Shown here: positions 34,762 to 45,674 of the stretch, piece after piece | Position numbering within the stretch: position 1 is the stretch's first letter | How the letters are laid out: each line of letters begins with the position of its first letter | Assembly: GCA_947471745.1 (NCBI GenBank) | Contig: CANJKZ010000922.1 | Span: forward strand, 1,763,001 to 1,827,000 | From: Closterium sp. Naga37s-1 | Lineage: Eukaryota > Streptophyta > Zygnematophyceae > Desmidiales > Closteriaceae | Direction of reading: 5' to 3' | Length of the DNA: 64,000 nucleotides | Made by a program: the position numbers and the translations under genes | Notes under the pieces: model-generated | What the model saw: the letters and a program-made list of their open reading frames with translations, nothing else | The model's database searches: none | Told to the model about the DNA's origin: nothing

Positions 34762-37569
34762 CTAGGAGGTGAGGGGCACACGCGGACGAAGATGGCTACT
34801 CCAAGGAGACTGCGTAACAGCAGTCTCAGAACCCTCAGGCGACTCACCCCCAGACTCAGCACCCGTAGGCTCCGCACACACAGGCTCAACACCCCCAGAC
34901 GCAGCACCTCCAGACGCAGTACCCCGAGACGCAGCACCTCCAGGCTCCTCACGCGCAGGCTCAGCACCTCCAGGCTCCACACGCCCAGCGCCCCCAGACT
35001 CAGCACCCCCAAGCTCCGCACCCCCAGGGACAGCACCACTCGCAGCAGGACCGGAGTCACCAGTGACCTCAACAGGCGCAGGCGCAGGGGGGTCTACCTG
35101 AGAGACACCTGAAGGAGCAGGACCTGGCACGGGGAGGGGGTCTACCTGGGGAGGACCTGGGGCGAGAAAGAGCGGGGGGGGGGGGCGAGGAGCAGTGCGG
35201 TAGGGGAAGAGGCGGTAAAAGGGGACCGACTCGTCAAAGGTGACGTCCTGAGACGCAAAGACACGGCGCGAGGCGGGGTCGTAAAACTGCCAGCCAGGCG
35301 CGTCAGGGACAAAGCCAAGGAAGACGCAAGGAATGGCGCGAGGGGAGAGCTTGTCCGCGGTGGTATCGCGGACAAAGGCACGAGCACCCCAGACCCGGAA
35401 ACGCGACGCATCGCCAACCTTCCCCGTCCATAGCAGTGTGGGCGAGGTCTCCGGCAAGGAGACACGGGGCCAAAGGTTGAGCTGATGCGCGGCGTACCGG
35501 ACCGCAAACGGCCACAGAAAATGGGGGGCAGCCGCATGGATCATGGAGGTACGAGCGACCTCCATGACTAAGCCAATGCGGCGCTCAGCAACCCCATTCT
35601 GCTGCGGAGAAGCCGGAAGCGTGAAAGTCTGGCGGATGCCGTGCTCCGCACAGAAGGCTGCCAAGAGGTCTGAGGAGAACTCACCACCTCTGTCAGAGTG
35701 CAGACGCAGGACAGGAAAGTCCGACTGAAACCGCTCGCGGAGCTGGAGACGAGTAGCGCGGATCCAGGGGATCAAAACATCAGGGACATCCCCCTTGCGC
35801 TGCAAGGGGAAGACCGTGGTGTAGCGCGTGTAGTCGTCGACAACCAGCAGGAAGTACCGCTCGTGGCCCTGTCCACAGACGCGGGCTGGGCCCCACACGT
35901 CCAGGTGGAGAGTCTGCAGTAGAGCCTCTGTGGGAGGGAGCGAGGAGGAGTGAGGAGCGGCGCGCTGCCGCCCCTCGACGCAAGGAATGCAGGGCGGCGT
36001 AGGAGAGGGAGGGAGGGGAGGCAGAGACCTGGGAAGACCAGAAACCAGGAAGCGGGAGTGTATGCTGCGTAGGCGAGGCAGGGAGGGGTGACCAAGGCGG
36101 TGGTGCCACAGGAGAGTGTCGTGCGACAGCCGGCGACACTCACACTGTGTAGCTACCTGAGCACACGCGTGCAACTGGGGAGACAAAGGGGCGGAGCGTG
36201 ACGCAGTGGTGAGGGTGTACAGATTGGACCCTGGCGCACGAGCGAACGTGGCCAGGTGGCGACCAGTCTGGGAGCACGTGCAAATCGCCACACGCTGCCG
36301 GCCAGGGGTGAAGGTGTCAACCCCCGCATCCTGGAGGACAGCGTTACTCACCAAGTTCGTAGAGAACGAGGGGAGGTGGAGACCAGACAGCTCACCAGAC
36401 GAGACCGCCGGACACGGAAGCACAGTGGAAGACCGTGCAAGCACCGGGCCCCCAGAGGGGTCAGCCAGTGAGACAGGAACAGGTGCAGGGAGGGGAGTGA
36501 CTGTGGTACTGTCGCGAAAGAAACAGCGGGAAGCACCAGAGTCAAGTGTAAAGGTGTGCAAGGCCTGTGCAGGCGCAGGACCAGGGGGAGCAAACTCACA
36601 AGCACCTAGTGCTGCAGGGGCTATACCAGGGGTTATACCAGGAGCCGGCGGCACACACAAGTAGCAGTCACCCTCAGCACTAATAGACAATGCATACATA
36701 GCAGCAAGAATTGCCTCATAGTCAAGATCAAAGTTAGGTACATCACGCCTAAGCAAGTCTGCCCAGTTGGGGAACTCAGGAGCATCACGAAACTTGGCGC
36801 GCCAGGCGTCGCTAAGCCGAGCGAAGCAGCGCTGCTCAGTGTGAAAACCTGTGCACTGGCGACCAGCGCGGGGACCTGTGCGGATGATATAGGGGCAGCG
36901 ACCAGGACCCCCAGAAGCCCCACGCCCGGCATACCAGTCAAGAATTTGCTGGGAAGTGGGGGTCTGGCGCTGACGCTGATGGTGCTGCTGCTGCTGCTGC
37001 TGCTGCGGCTGCTGCTGGCCCTGACCACCAATGCCACTACCGCTCCCTCCTCCCCCACCGCCGCTGCTGCCCCCTCCACCGCTCCCAGTGCCTCCGCCGC
37101 CCCCACCTCCACCGCCTCCACCCCCACGACCACCCCCACCACCTCCACCTCCCCCGCCGCCTGCACCACCGCCACCTCCACCGCCACCCCCACTGCCCCT
37201 GCCACCCCTGCCGCCCCTGCCGCTGCGACGCTTCCCACTAGGAGCGGAAGCAGCTCCGACCCCCTCAGCACCAAGGTAGTCGTGAGCAGCAGCTGCGGAG
37301 GCGTAGGAGGGGGTGAGAGGGGAGGGGGAGCACCCCTCAAAGAGGGGAGAGCGAGGAGTGCCACGAGCAGCACCTACAGCGAGGATGTTCTTCTCTGCTG
37401 CGAGGAGGTGCTTCTCGAAGTCGTCGACAGTGAGAGTGGTGGGGTCTAGCGCTAGGAAGTGGTCCCTGACAGAGCTAAGAGTGTCAGGGAGGCGGGTGAC
37501 GAGGAAATAGAGAGTGAAGTACATCGGGGGGGGGGTTTGCGGCACAGAACTCGGCTGAAAGGGCGGCAC
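34762..37569 (-). pseudogene. gag(C-terminal)-protease-integrase of copia element 2
   Basis: An unbroken 935-codon frame. It begins in the second half of the gag capsid domain (MYFTLYFLVTRLPDTLSSVR). Then come a very long Gly-rich tract (~37040-37200), Gln repeats, the ILDWYAGR motif, a C-X13-C-X3-H-X4-C knuckle (CPYIIRTGPRAGRQC TGFHTEQRC), protease (TLDSGASRCFF), HHCC (LLWHHRLGHPSLPRL...CIPC) and integrase D,D,E (HLDVWGP; LHSDRGGEF; NGVAERRIG). It continues through a C-terminal LFLAPGPPQVDPLP segment into GGAE-type repeats. It stops at a TAG before the linker. Confidence 0.9.
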
Positions 37570-37996
37570 AAAAGCGAGAGTCAGTAGCGCGCAGGTGAGA
37601 AACTAGGTCCTCAGCAGTGGTGAACGAGGAAAGATCGGGGAACAGGTACGGTAGCATGAGTCGACCTATGGCTGCAGTGGCCGGGGAGGAGTAGCGCGCA
37701 ACTACAGCGTCGTACAGTGTCTTAGCAGTTCAGTGCTGGCTGAAATGCGCTCGCTCAGTAATCGGCAGGTGGTTCCTAATAGCTAGGCGTGCAGCAGCAT
37801 CACGAATCTGCCACTGGGAGCATTCTAGAGCAGGAGCATCAGCAGCAGGAGTAACGGCAGTGCCAGAGACGTAATCAAACAGGGAAACGCCCTCTTTGGC
37901 ATCAGTCAGAAGGAACAGCTGGAGATCGTCTAACCACACAGTGAACTCGATGGGACGACCGTCAGGCTCGAACGCTAGAACGTTAGGCGTCGCCAT
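37524..37996 (-). pseudogene. gag N-terminal domain of copia element 2
   Basis: Starts MATPNVLAFEPDGRPIEFTV at 37996 with the conserved VWLDDLQLFL. A TGA near 37730 interrupts (HFSQH-stop-TAKTLYDAVVARY). The frame continues to a run of ten C at ~37526-37535, where the reading moves one base to join the downstream 935-codon frame. Confidence 0.87.
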
Positions 37997-37999
37997 ATT

Positions 38000-38570
38000 G
38001 GCTTAAGGCAGGAGGCAGCAGGCAGCAGGCAGCAGGCAGAGGCAGCAGGCACCAGGTAGGAGGCAGGAGGCAGAGGCAGGAGGCAGAGGCAGGAGGCAGA
38101 GGCAGGAGGCAGGGGCAGCAAGCAGCAGGCAGGCGGCAGCAGGCAGCAGGCAGCAGGCAGGCAGCAGGCAGGCGGCAGGCAGGCGGCAGCAGGCAGCAAG
38201 CAGGCAGGCGGCAGCAGGCAGCAAGCAGCAGGCAGGCAGCAGGCAGGCAGTAGGCAGGCTGCAGGCAGGCGGCAGCAGGCAGCAAGCAGGCAGGCGGCAG
38301 GCAGGCGGCAAGCAGGCAGGCGGCAGCAGGCAGCAAGCAGCAGGCAGGCAACAGGCAGGCAGCAGGCAGGCTGCAGGCAGGCGGTAGCAGGCAGCAAGCA
38401 GCAGGCAGGCAGCAGGCAGGCAACAGGCAGGCAGCAGGCAGGCTGCAGGCAGGCGGCAGCAGGCAGCAAGCAGGCAGGTGGCAGCAGGCAGCAAGCAGCA
38501 GGCAAGCAGCAGGCAGGCAGCAGGCAGGCTGCAGGCAGGCGGCAGCAGGCAGCAAGCAGGAGCGGCCTGA
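38000..38570 (-). repeat. Minisatellite leader of copia element 2
   Basis: GCAGGCAGGCGGCAGCAGGC / AGCAAGCAGGCAGGC units, with higher-order repetition of ~60-130 bp, upstream of gag. 38571-38800 is GC-rich, related-looking sequence (GGCTGCGTGCGGC) at the deletion junction. Confidence 0.88.
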
Positions 38571-38799
38571 GGGCTGCGTGAGGCTGCTGGCTGCGTGTGG
38601 CGGCATGCTGCACGAGGCTGCAGGCTGCGCGTGGCTATGGGCAGCGCGCGCGGCCGCAGGCTGCGTGCGGCGACGGGCTGCGCGGGCTGCGGGCTGCTTG
38701 CAGCTGCGGGCTGTGCGTGGCAACAGGCAGCGTGCGCGGCTGCAATCTGCGTGCGGCTGCGGGCTGCGCTGGGCGACGGGCCGCACGTGCGCGGGGACT

Positions 38800-39872
38800 G
38801 GGGGTGTGGAGCCTGGGGGTGCTGAGCCTGAGCGTGTGGAGTCTGGGGGTGCTCAGCCTGCGGGTGCGGAGCCTGGGGGTGCTGAGCCTGAGTGTGTGGA
38901 GTCTGGGGGTGCTGAGCTTGAGCGTGTGGAGCCTGGGGGTGCTGAGTTTGGGGGTACTGCATCTTGGGGTGCTGAGCCTGCATGTGCTGAGTCTGGAGGT
39001 TCTCCGGGTGTCCCGTTGCGGCGGGAGCCCCTCTCTCCGCAGCGGCTTCGTGAGTGGTACGCTCGACGCTGTCGCCGTGCTACTAGTGCTGCTGGTGCTG
39101 GAGCTGCTGGAGGTGCTGCTGGTGCTAGAGCTGCTGGAGGTGCTACTGTGCTGGAGCTGCTGGAGCCGCTGGTAAAAGGTGCTCGTATTGGAGGTACTGG
39201 AGCTGCCGGGGCTGGTGGTGCTGCAGGCGTTGGCGCTGCAGGTACTCGTGCTGCTGGTGCTGGAGCTACTAGAGGTGCTGCTGGTGCTGGAGGTGCTGCT
39301 GGTGCTGGAGCTGCTGGAGGTGCTGCTGGTGCTGGTGCTGCTGGAGGTGCTGCTGGTGCTGGAGCTGTTGGAGCCGCTGGTCCTGGAGGTGCTCGTGTCA
39401 GAATGTTATGTTTGTCTAGCCTATAGTGGGGTACTCAATAGTGAGTACAGCCCAATCTAGGGTTTGCTATATGTACTCAGCTGCTTGCTAGTGCAACCTC
39501 TCTTCTCTGTTTCATTCATTCCCTCACATTCTAACAGCTCGAACTGGAGGTACTGGAGTTGCGGCAGCTGGTGGTGTTGCAGGCGGTGGCGCTACAAGTA
39601 CTGGAACTGGTGGTGCTGCGGGAGCTGTTACTCAAGACCCTGGAGCTGAGGGTACTGGTGCTGTCTCTGCTGTTTCTAAAGGCGCTGCACGGCCGCGTTC
39701 GTACTACGTTCCGCTCCTTCAGCAGGTTCTTGGTCCTACTCCTCCCTTACTGAGTTCACCGTCTGTCCAGTCACAGTCGCAGTTCCAGCCGACCTCTCCA
39801 CTGCCTGGTCATTCTCCTTACTCTGGACCGACTAGAGGTCTTACGGAGCGTCGTGAGCCTGAGTCGCGTCCT
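38800..39872 (+). pseudogene. Integrase-RT linker of the plus-strand copia element
   Basis: 15-bp repeats (GGGGGTGCTGAGCCT) encode GGAEP-like pentapeptides. Then RREPLSPQRLREWYARR, then a Gly/Ala repeat (GCTGGAGGTGCTGCTGGTGC), interrupted by a solo LTR at 39396-39536. After it comes the conserved PYYVPLLQQVLG-type segment. Nothing of gag, protease or integrase core remains upstream. Confidence 0.82.
39396..39536 (+). repeat. Solo LTR with TSD, inside the linker repeat
   Basis: A 141-bp insertion TGTCAGAATG...CATTCTAACA, flanked by GCTCG at 39391-39395 and 39537-39541. It contains the family core (CTATAGTGGGGTACTC). It represents an LTR-LTR recombination product of another short-LTR copia insertion. 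Confidence 0.92.
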
Positions 39873-41984
39873 GTGTCGCCTGAGTCTCGTCCTGCGTCAC
39901 CTGAGTCTTGTTCTGAGTCGTCTGTCCGCACTGTTCACGCTGGTCGTCGTGTTTCGCGTTCGCGTCCTCCTCCTATCCCTGGCACTCACTCTATGACTCT
40001 GCGTCCTTCCAATGCTCCACAGCGTGTCCCTCTGCCGTCTCCTCCTGCGTCCTCTCTTCCTGATGGTCCGGACCCGGAGTCTGACTCCCTTCGTGCTACT
40101 AGTCCTACTATCACGCGCTTTCTGGCCACTGCTGTCACTGACCCTTTGTTTGAGTCCACTGTTGCGTCTTCTCTCGTTGCTGAGCTTGTTGACTTTGCTG
40201 CCGCCTGTCGCCTAGACTTCGCCACTAGTCTTGTTGCTGAGTCTGCGTCTGCGTCTGTCTGTCCTCCGTCCGTCGGGGGTGAGTGTGCTCTTGGCACGGA
40301 CGTTCTTGAGGACAGTCAGGAGGAGTTTGAGTGCTTTGCCGCTGCTGTACCTCCTCTCGTGTCCATGCTGCTTGCCCCTGAGGGAGACCCGGATGCACCA
40401 GACATCCCGACCCCGCGCTCTTACGCAGAGGCGATAGAGGGTCCCTACTCCTCTCAGTGGCAGGCAGCCATGGACGCCGAGATGGCTTCCTGGAAGTCCA
40501 CAGGCACCTACGTCGACGAGGTTCCCCCGCCTGGGGCGAACATCGTCAGTGGCATGTGGATCTTCAGGGTGAAGCGGCCGCCGGGTTCTCCGCCTGTCTT
40601 CAAGGCGCGTTATGTTGCACGTGGCTTCAGTCAGCGACAGGGAGTTGACTTCTTCCAGACCTTCTCCCCTACCCCGAAGATTACCACTCTTCGGGAACTG
40701 CTGCACGTAGCCGCTCAGCGTGACTACGAGCTCCATTCGCTTAACTTCAGCACAGCCTTCCTACAGGGCAGCTTGCACGAGGAGACCTGGCTGTGCCGCC
40801 CACCTGGCTTCACTGGGTCGTTTCCTGCTGGTACCCAGTGGAGCCTCCGGCGGCCAGTCTACGGTCTCCACCAGGCACCCCGTGAGTGGCACGACACACT
40901 AAGGACGACTCTTGGTTCTCTTGGTTTTGCTCCTTCCACTGCTGACCCTTCTCTGTTTTTACGCACTGACACCACTCTGCCGCCGTTCTACGTTCCCATG
41001 TACGTAGACGACCTCGTCTTTGCTACTGCTGACACTGAGGCACTCGCCCACGTGAAGTCGGAGCTGCAGAAGAGACACACGTGCACAGACCTGGGTGAGC
41101 TGACAAGCTATCTTGGCTTGCGGATCACCCGGGACAGAGCACAGCGCACCATTACCTTGACTCAGTCACACATGGTGCAGCAGGTTTTTCAGCGCTTCGG
41201 CTTCACGTACTCCTCGCCACAGTCCACTCCTCTTCCTACCGGTCCCTCGCTCTCAGCTCCAACTTTGGACGAGTCCGTAGAGCCGAGTGGCCTGTATCCA
41301 GAGCTTGTGGGCTGCCTCATGTACCTGATGACTTGCACACGACCTGACCTCGCATACCCTCTCAGCCTTCTGGCTCGCTACGTGGCTCCCGGCAGGCACC
41401 GAAAGGTGCACTGGGATGCTGCTAAGAGGGTGTTGCGCTACTTGTGCAGTACATCGGGCATGGGGCTCGTGCTTGGAGGACGGGCTCGAGTTGTCCTCAC
41501 TGGTCACGCTGACGCCTCCTGGGTTGACGACTTGGCTACGCAGCGGTCGTCACAGGGTTACACCTTCAGTCTTGGCTCCGGTTCTGTCTCTTGGCGGTCT
41601 ACCCGCTCTTCTTCTGTTCTCAGCTCCAGTTGTGAGGCTGATATCTACGCTGGGGCCATGGCTGCACAGGAGCTACGCTGGCTCACCTACCTGCTGACCG
41701 ACTTGGGAGAGGCGCCTCGTTCTCCTCCAGTTCTGTACGTCGACAACAAGGCCATGCTTGCCTTGTGTCAGGAGCACAGACTGGAACATAGAACGAAGCA
41801 CATTGCTCTGCGCTACTTCCTTGCCCGAGAGTTGCAGCAGCGTGGCCAGCTTCGTCTTGCTTACGTGGCCTCTCAGGCCAACACTGCTGATGTTTTCACC
41901 AAGGCACTTCAGCCTTGTGATCATCAGCGTTTCTGTACTGTGTTAGGTCTTGTACCTACTGTGCCTCACTTGCTTAATTCTTAA
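39873..41984 (+). CDS. RT-RNase H of the plus-strand copia element (open frame)
   Basis: 703 codons without a stop, in frame with the linker upstream rather than starting at a real ATG at 39873. Order: Ser/Pro/Arg-rich linker end, ECALGTDVLED and SYAEAIEGPYSSQWQAAMDA, RT (GMWIFRVKRPPGS, FLQGSLHEETWL, catalytic MYVDDLVFATAD near codon 375), RNase H (GHADASWVDD near 542, CEADIYAG, YVDNKAM near 621, RTKHIALRYFLA). It ends at the family's normal terminus (VPTVPHLLNS). RNase H CEADIY differs from the usual CEAEIY, so a catalytic Glu is Asp. It is the best-preserved RT in the window but has no gag, protease or integrase of its own. Confidence 0.88.
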   Translation: MSPESRPASPESCSESSVRTVHAGRRVSRSRPPPIPGTHSMTLRPSNAPQRVPLPSPPASSLPDGPDPESDSLRATSPTITRFLATAVTDPLFESTVASSLVAELVDFAAACRLDFATSLVAESASASVCPPSVGGECALGTDVLEDSQEEFECFAAAVPPLVSMLLAPEGDPDAPDIPTPRSYAEAIEGPYSSQWQAAMDAEMASWKSTGTYVDEVPPPGANIVSGMWIFRVKRPPGSPPVFKARYVARGFSQRQGVDFFQTFSPTPKITTLRELLHVAAQRDYELHSLNFSTAFLQGSLHEETWLCRPPGFTGSFPAGTQWSLRRPVYGLHQAPREWHDTLRTTLGSLGFAPSTADPSLFLRTDTTLPPFYVPMYVDDLVFATADTEALAHVKSELQKRHTCTDLGELTSYLGLRITRDRAQRTITLTQSHMVQQVFQRFGFTYSSPQSTPLPTGPSLSAPTLDESVEPSGLYPELVGCLMYLMTCTRPDLAYPLSLLARYVAPGRHRKVHWDAAKRVLRYLCSTSGMGLVLGGRARVVLTGHADASWVDDLATQRSSQGYTFSLGSGSVSWRSTRSSSVLSSSCEADIYAGAMAAQELRWLTYLLTDLGEAPRSPPVLYVDNKAMLALCQEHRLEHRTKHIALRYFLARELQQRGQLRLAYVASQANTADVFTKALQPCDHQRFCTVLGLVPTVPHLLNS

Positions 41985-42213
41985 CTCTGCTTGTACTGTA
42001 CTCTTTATACATATACCTGCATGCTTACACTTGCTAGGTTGTGTTCACTGTATTGTTTGCTCTCCTTTATATAACTCTGCATGTGAACTGACCTTGTGGC
42101 CATTTGCTTGTGCTCAGATTGCGTGGTGACTTTGTGATCCACCCTGAGCTTGCTTTGCCTTTCTTGACTGGTCTTGTGACCTCTAGTTCTACCCCACTTT
42201 GCCTATGGGGGTG

Positions 42214-42345
42214 TGTCAAACTTATATGCAATAGTCTGTTTAGGCTGTAGTGGGGTAGTTCTTATAGGGTACAACACTTTTCGGTTTCCTACTTGTACCC
42301 ACCTGCTTTCTAGTTCAGTCATTTTATTTGTTCCATATTCTAACA
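42214..42345 (+). repeat. 3' LTR of the plus-strand copia element
   Basis: 132 bp, TGTCAAACTT...ATTCTAACA, preceded by the purine tract CTATGGGGGTG and followed by the target duplication CACTG. Its first 83 bp match 31718-31800. Confidence 0.92.
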
Positions 42346-42449
42346 CACTGATGCCTCTGGGTAAAGTTTTCAAAACTTCAAGTTACACTGATCCATCAGT
42401 GTTTCCAAAAGGGGCACACTGCTCAGAAGGGTTTTGAAAATATCTACAC
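42346..42449. other. Short gap with ACTGAT words
   Basis: TTACACTGATCCATCAGTGTTTCC forms an imperfect inverted repeat. The region continues the ACTGAT/ATCAGT-word DNA seen at 31211-31340, as expected for the pre-insertion target. Confidence 0.5.
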
Positions 42450-45400
42450 TGCTAATCGTGAGTAGGCAAAATCCAAATCTAAGCCCTGGTTGTACCCCTT
42501 ATGGGCTACCCCACTACAGCCTACACAAATGTATCAGCTATAATGTTCTGACACACCCCCATAGGCAAAGTAGGGGAGAACAAGTGGTCACAAGACCTGT
42601 CAAGAAAAGCAAAGCAAGCTCAGGGTGGATCACAAAGTCACCACACAGTCCGAGCATAAGCAAAAGGCCAGTTCACATGCAGAGTTATAGAAAGTTAACC
42701 AACAATACAGTGATCATACCCTAGCAAGTGCAAGCATGCAAGTATATATATAGATCACAGTACAAGCAGAATCAGGTAGTATGCAAGTGAGGCAAAGTAG
42801 GCACAAGGCCTAACACAGTAGTAAAGCGCTGATGATGACCAGGCGGAAGTGCCTTGGTGAAGACATCAGCAGTGTTGGCCCGAGTGGCCACGTACGCAAG
42901 ACAAAGCTGGCCACGCTACTGCAACTCTCGAGCAAGGAAATATCGCAGAGTGATGTGCTTTGTTCTGTGCTCCAGTCTGTGCTCTTGACACAAGGCAATC
43001 ATGGCCTTGTTGTCTACGTACAGAACTGGAGGCGAACGAGGCTGCTCTCCCAAGTCGGTCAGCAGGTAGGTGAGCCAGCGTAGCTCTTGAGCAGCCATGG
43101 CCCCGGCATAGATCTCAGCCTCACAACTGGAGCTGAGGATCGAAGACGAGCGGGTAGATCGCCAAGAAACAGAGCCGGAACCAAGGCTGAAGGTGTAACC
43201 CTGTGACGACCGCTGCGTAGCTGAGTCGTCAACCCAGGAGGCGTCAGCGTGACCAGTGAGGACAACTGGACCCCGTCCTCCAAGCACAAGCCCCATGCCC
43301 GACGTACTTCACAGGTAACGCAGTACCCTCTTCACAGCATCCCAGTGCACCTTTCGGTGCCTACCGGGAGCCACGTAGCGAGCCAGAAGGCTGAGAGGGT
43401 ACACGAGGTAAGGTCGTGTGCACGTCATCAGGTACATGAGGCAACCCACAAGCTCTGGGTACGGACCACTCGGCTCTACGGACTCGTCCGAAGGTGGAGC
43501 TGAGAGCGAGTGGCTGGTAGACAGAGGAGTGGGCTGTGGCGAGGAGAACTAGAAGCAGAAGCGCTGAAGGACCTGATGCACCATGTGAGACTGAGTCAGG
43601 GTGATGGTGCGCCGTGCTCTGTCCCGGGTGATCTGCAAGCCAAGATAGCTGCGTAGTTCACCCAGGTCAGTGCAGGTGTGTCTCTTCTGCAGCTCCGACT
43701 TCACAAGGGTCAGTGCCTCAGTGTCAGCAGTGGCAAAGAAGAGGTCGTCGACGTACACGAGGACGTAGAACGGCGGCAGCGACGTGTCTGTGCGTAGAAA
43801 CAGCGACGGGTCCGTAGTAGAAGGAGCAAACCCAAGAGCCGCAAGTGTAGTCCTCAGTGTGTCGTGCCACTCGCAAGGTGCCTGGCGGAGACCGCAGACT
43901 GGCAGGTACCTGCAGGAAATGTCCCAGTGAAACCAGGTGGTCGGCGCAGCCAGATCTCCTCATGCAGGCTGCCCTGCAGGAAAGCTGTGCTGAAGTCCAG
44001 AGAGTGCAACTCGTAGTCACGCTGAGCAGCGACGTGCAGCAACACCCGAAGAGTAGTCATCCTCGGGGTGGGGGAGAAGGTCTGGAAGCACTCAACTCCC
44101 TGTCGCTGACTGAAGCCTCGAGCAACGTAACGCGCCTTGAAGGTAGGCGGAGAACCCGGCGGCTGCTTCACCCTGAAAATCCACATGCCATCGACTATGT
44201 TCGCCCGAGATGGGGGAACTTCATCGACGTAGGTGGCTGTGGACTTCCAGGATGCCATCTCGGCATCTATAGCTGCCTGCCACTGAGAGGAGTAAGGACC
44301 TGTAATCGCCTCTGCGTAAGAGCGCGGGGTCGGGATGTCTGGAGCATCCGGGTCTCCCTCAGGGGCAAGCAACATGGAAGCGAAACGAGGTACAGCAGAT
44401 GCAAGACACTCAAAGTCCTCCTGCCTATCCTCAAGGACGTCCGTGCCAAGAGCACACTCACCCCCGACGGACGGAGGACTGGCAGACACAGACACAGCAA
44501 CTAGAGCAGTAGCGTAGTCGAGACTGCAGGAAGTAGCAAAGTCAAGAAACAACGAGAGCACACGCAGCAGCAGACTCAAAGGAAGGGTCAGTGACAGCAC
44601 TGGCGAGGAGACGAGAGACAGTGGGACTGGCTGCACGAGCGCGGTCAGATGCAGGGTCAGGGACCTCAGGAAGAGAGGACTCAGGAGGAGCAGGCGGAGG
44701 AACGCGCATTGGAACAGAGGAAGGACGGAGTGCCATAGCGTGCGTGCCAGGGACAGGTGGAGGACGCGAACGAGGAGCGTGACGAGCAGTGCGAACAGGC
44801 GAGACAGGACGAGACGCAAGCTCACGGCGCTCTGTAAGGCCGCCTGATTGCTTATTGTAAGGAGAGGGAGCAGGCAGTGGTGTCGCTAGCTGTAACGACG
44901 GCTGCGACTGGTCAGGCGGTGGAAACAGGAAGGGAGAAGGAAGACCAGTAGAAGACGGGACACCAAGATCTTGCTGAAGCAGGGGAACGAAGTACGGTCG
45001 CGGCCGCACATTGCCTCCAGTACCTCCAGCTCCAGGGTTAAAAGCTCCAGCTCCTGCAGCTCCAGCACCTCCGGCGCCAGTGCCTCCAACTCCAGCTCCA
45101 GTAGCTCCAGCGCCTCCAGCGCCAGGGCCTCCAACTCCAGCACCTCCAGCTCCAGCGCCTCCAGGCTCCGTAGGGTCTCCAGCTCCAGCGCACCCAACAC
45201 CACTAGTCCCGGCAGCTCCAGCACCACTGGTACGAGCACCTCCAGGACCAGTAGTCGCAGTACCTCCAGTACCGCCAGCTCCAGCAGTAACAGTTGCACC
45301 TCCAACGCCAGTGTCTCCAGCACCTCCAGCTCCGGGAGCTCCACTCTGACGGTTAGCTCACCGAAGAAGCCACTCACGCAGCTGTTGCGAAGACAGTCGC

Positions 45401-45640
45401 GGCGAAGCACCAGCAGGACCTCCAGACGAAGCAGCACCCCGAGGCGCAGCACCCCCACACTCCGCACCCTCCGACTCAGCACCCCCAGGCTCAACACCCT
45501 CAGGCTCAGCACCCCCAGACCTAGCACCCTCAGACCCCGCACCCCCCGGCTCCGCACCCCCAGACGCAGCACCCCCAGACGCAGCACCCCTAGACGCAGC
45601 ACCTGGAGCAGCACCTGAGCCGACAGCTTCATGAACAGGC
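42450..45640 (-). mobile_element. Short-LTR copia element, 5'-truncated
   Basis: A ~104-bp 3' LTR (42450-42553, ending TGTTCTGACA on plus), 3' UTR, RNase H, RT and linker. It ends near 45640 in the linker's pentapeptide region. Gag, protease, integrase, leader and 5' LTR are missing. The right edge abuts host DNA of the GT37-like gene. Confidence 0.82.
42790..45640 (-). pseudogene. Linker-RT-RNase H of the 5'-truncated copia element
   Basis: The linker (45640-45010) shows GGAEP-like repeats, SSQQLREWLLR and Gly/Ala-coding repeats, with frameshifts. RT reads in pieces: GMWIFRVKQPPGS and FLQGSLHEEIWLRRPPGF in one frame (44500-43900), a deletion around 43900, YVDDLFFATADTEAL (43758 leftward), and a TAG near 43549. 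RNase H (GHADASWVDD, CEAEIYAGAM, YVDNKAM) runs from 43296 to a stop near 42916. Non-functional. Confidence 0.85.
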
Positions 45641-45674
45641 AAGCAGGGGACAATAAAGCAGGGGAGAGGGGAAG

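Larger units (their letters stand above)
31801..38570 (-). mobile_element. Short-LTR copia element 2 (minus strand), nested in the 5' LTR of the plus-strand element
   Basis: The 3' LTR is 31801-31936 (TGTTAGAATC...TTTGACA on plus). 3' UTR, RNase H, RT, linker, integrase, protease, gag and minisatellite leader follow in order to about 38570. The 5' LTR and primer-binding site are missing: the leader is joined to foreign GC-rich sequence and then to the plus-strand element's linker. A deletion that also removed the 5' half of the outer element explains this. Confidence 0.85.
31718..42345 (+). mobile_element. Short-LTR copia element (plus strand), split and internally deleted
   Basis: The outer boundaries are fixed by TSD CACTG at 31713-31717 and 42346-42350. 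The first 83 bp of its 5' LTR (31718-31800) closely match its 3' LTR (42214-42345). A minus-strand copia element is inserted after 31800. The remainder of the 5' LTR, leader, gag, protease and integrase are missing. Sequence of this element resumes near 38800 in the integrase-RT linker and continues through RT/RNase H to the 3' LTR. Confidence 0.85.

Noticed and set aside
37980..38990. Cys/Leu/Ala-rich ORFs resembling membrane or metallothionein-like proteins
   Set aside because: Produced by the GCAGG-type minisatellite. Composition changes with frame and no conserved motif appears.
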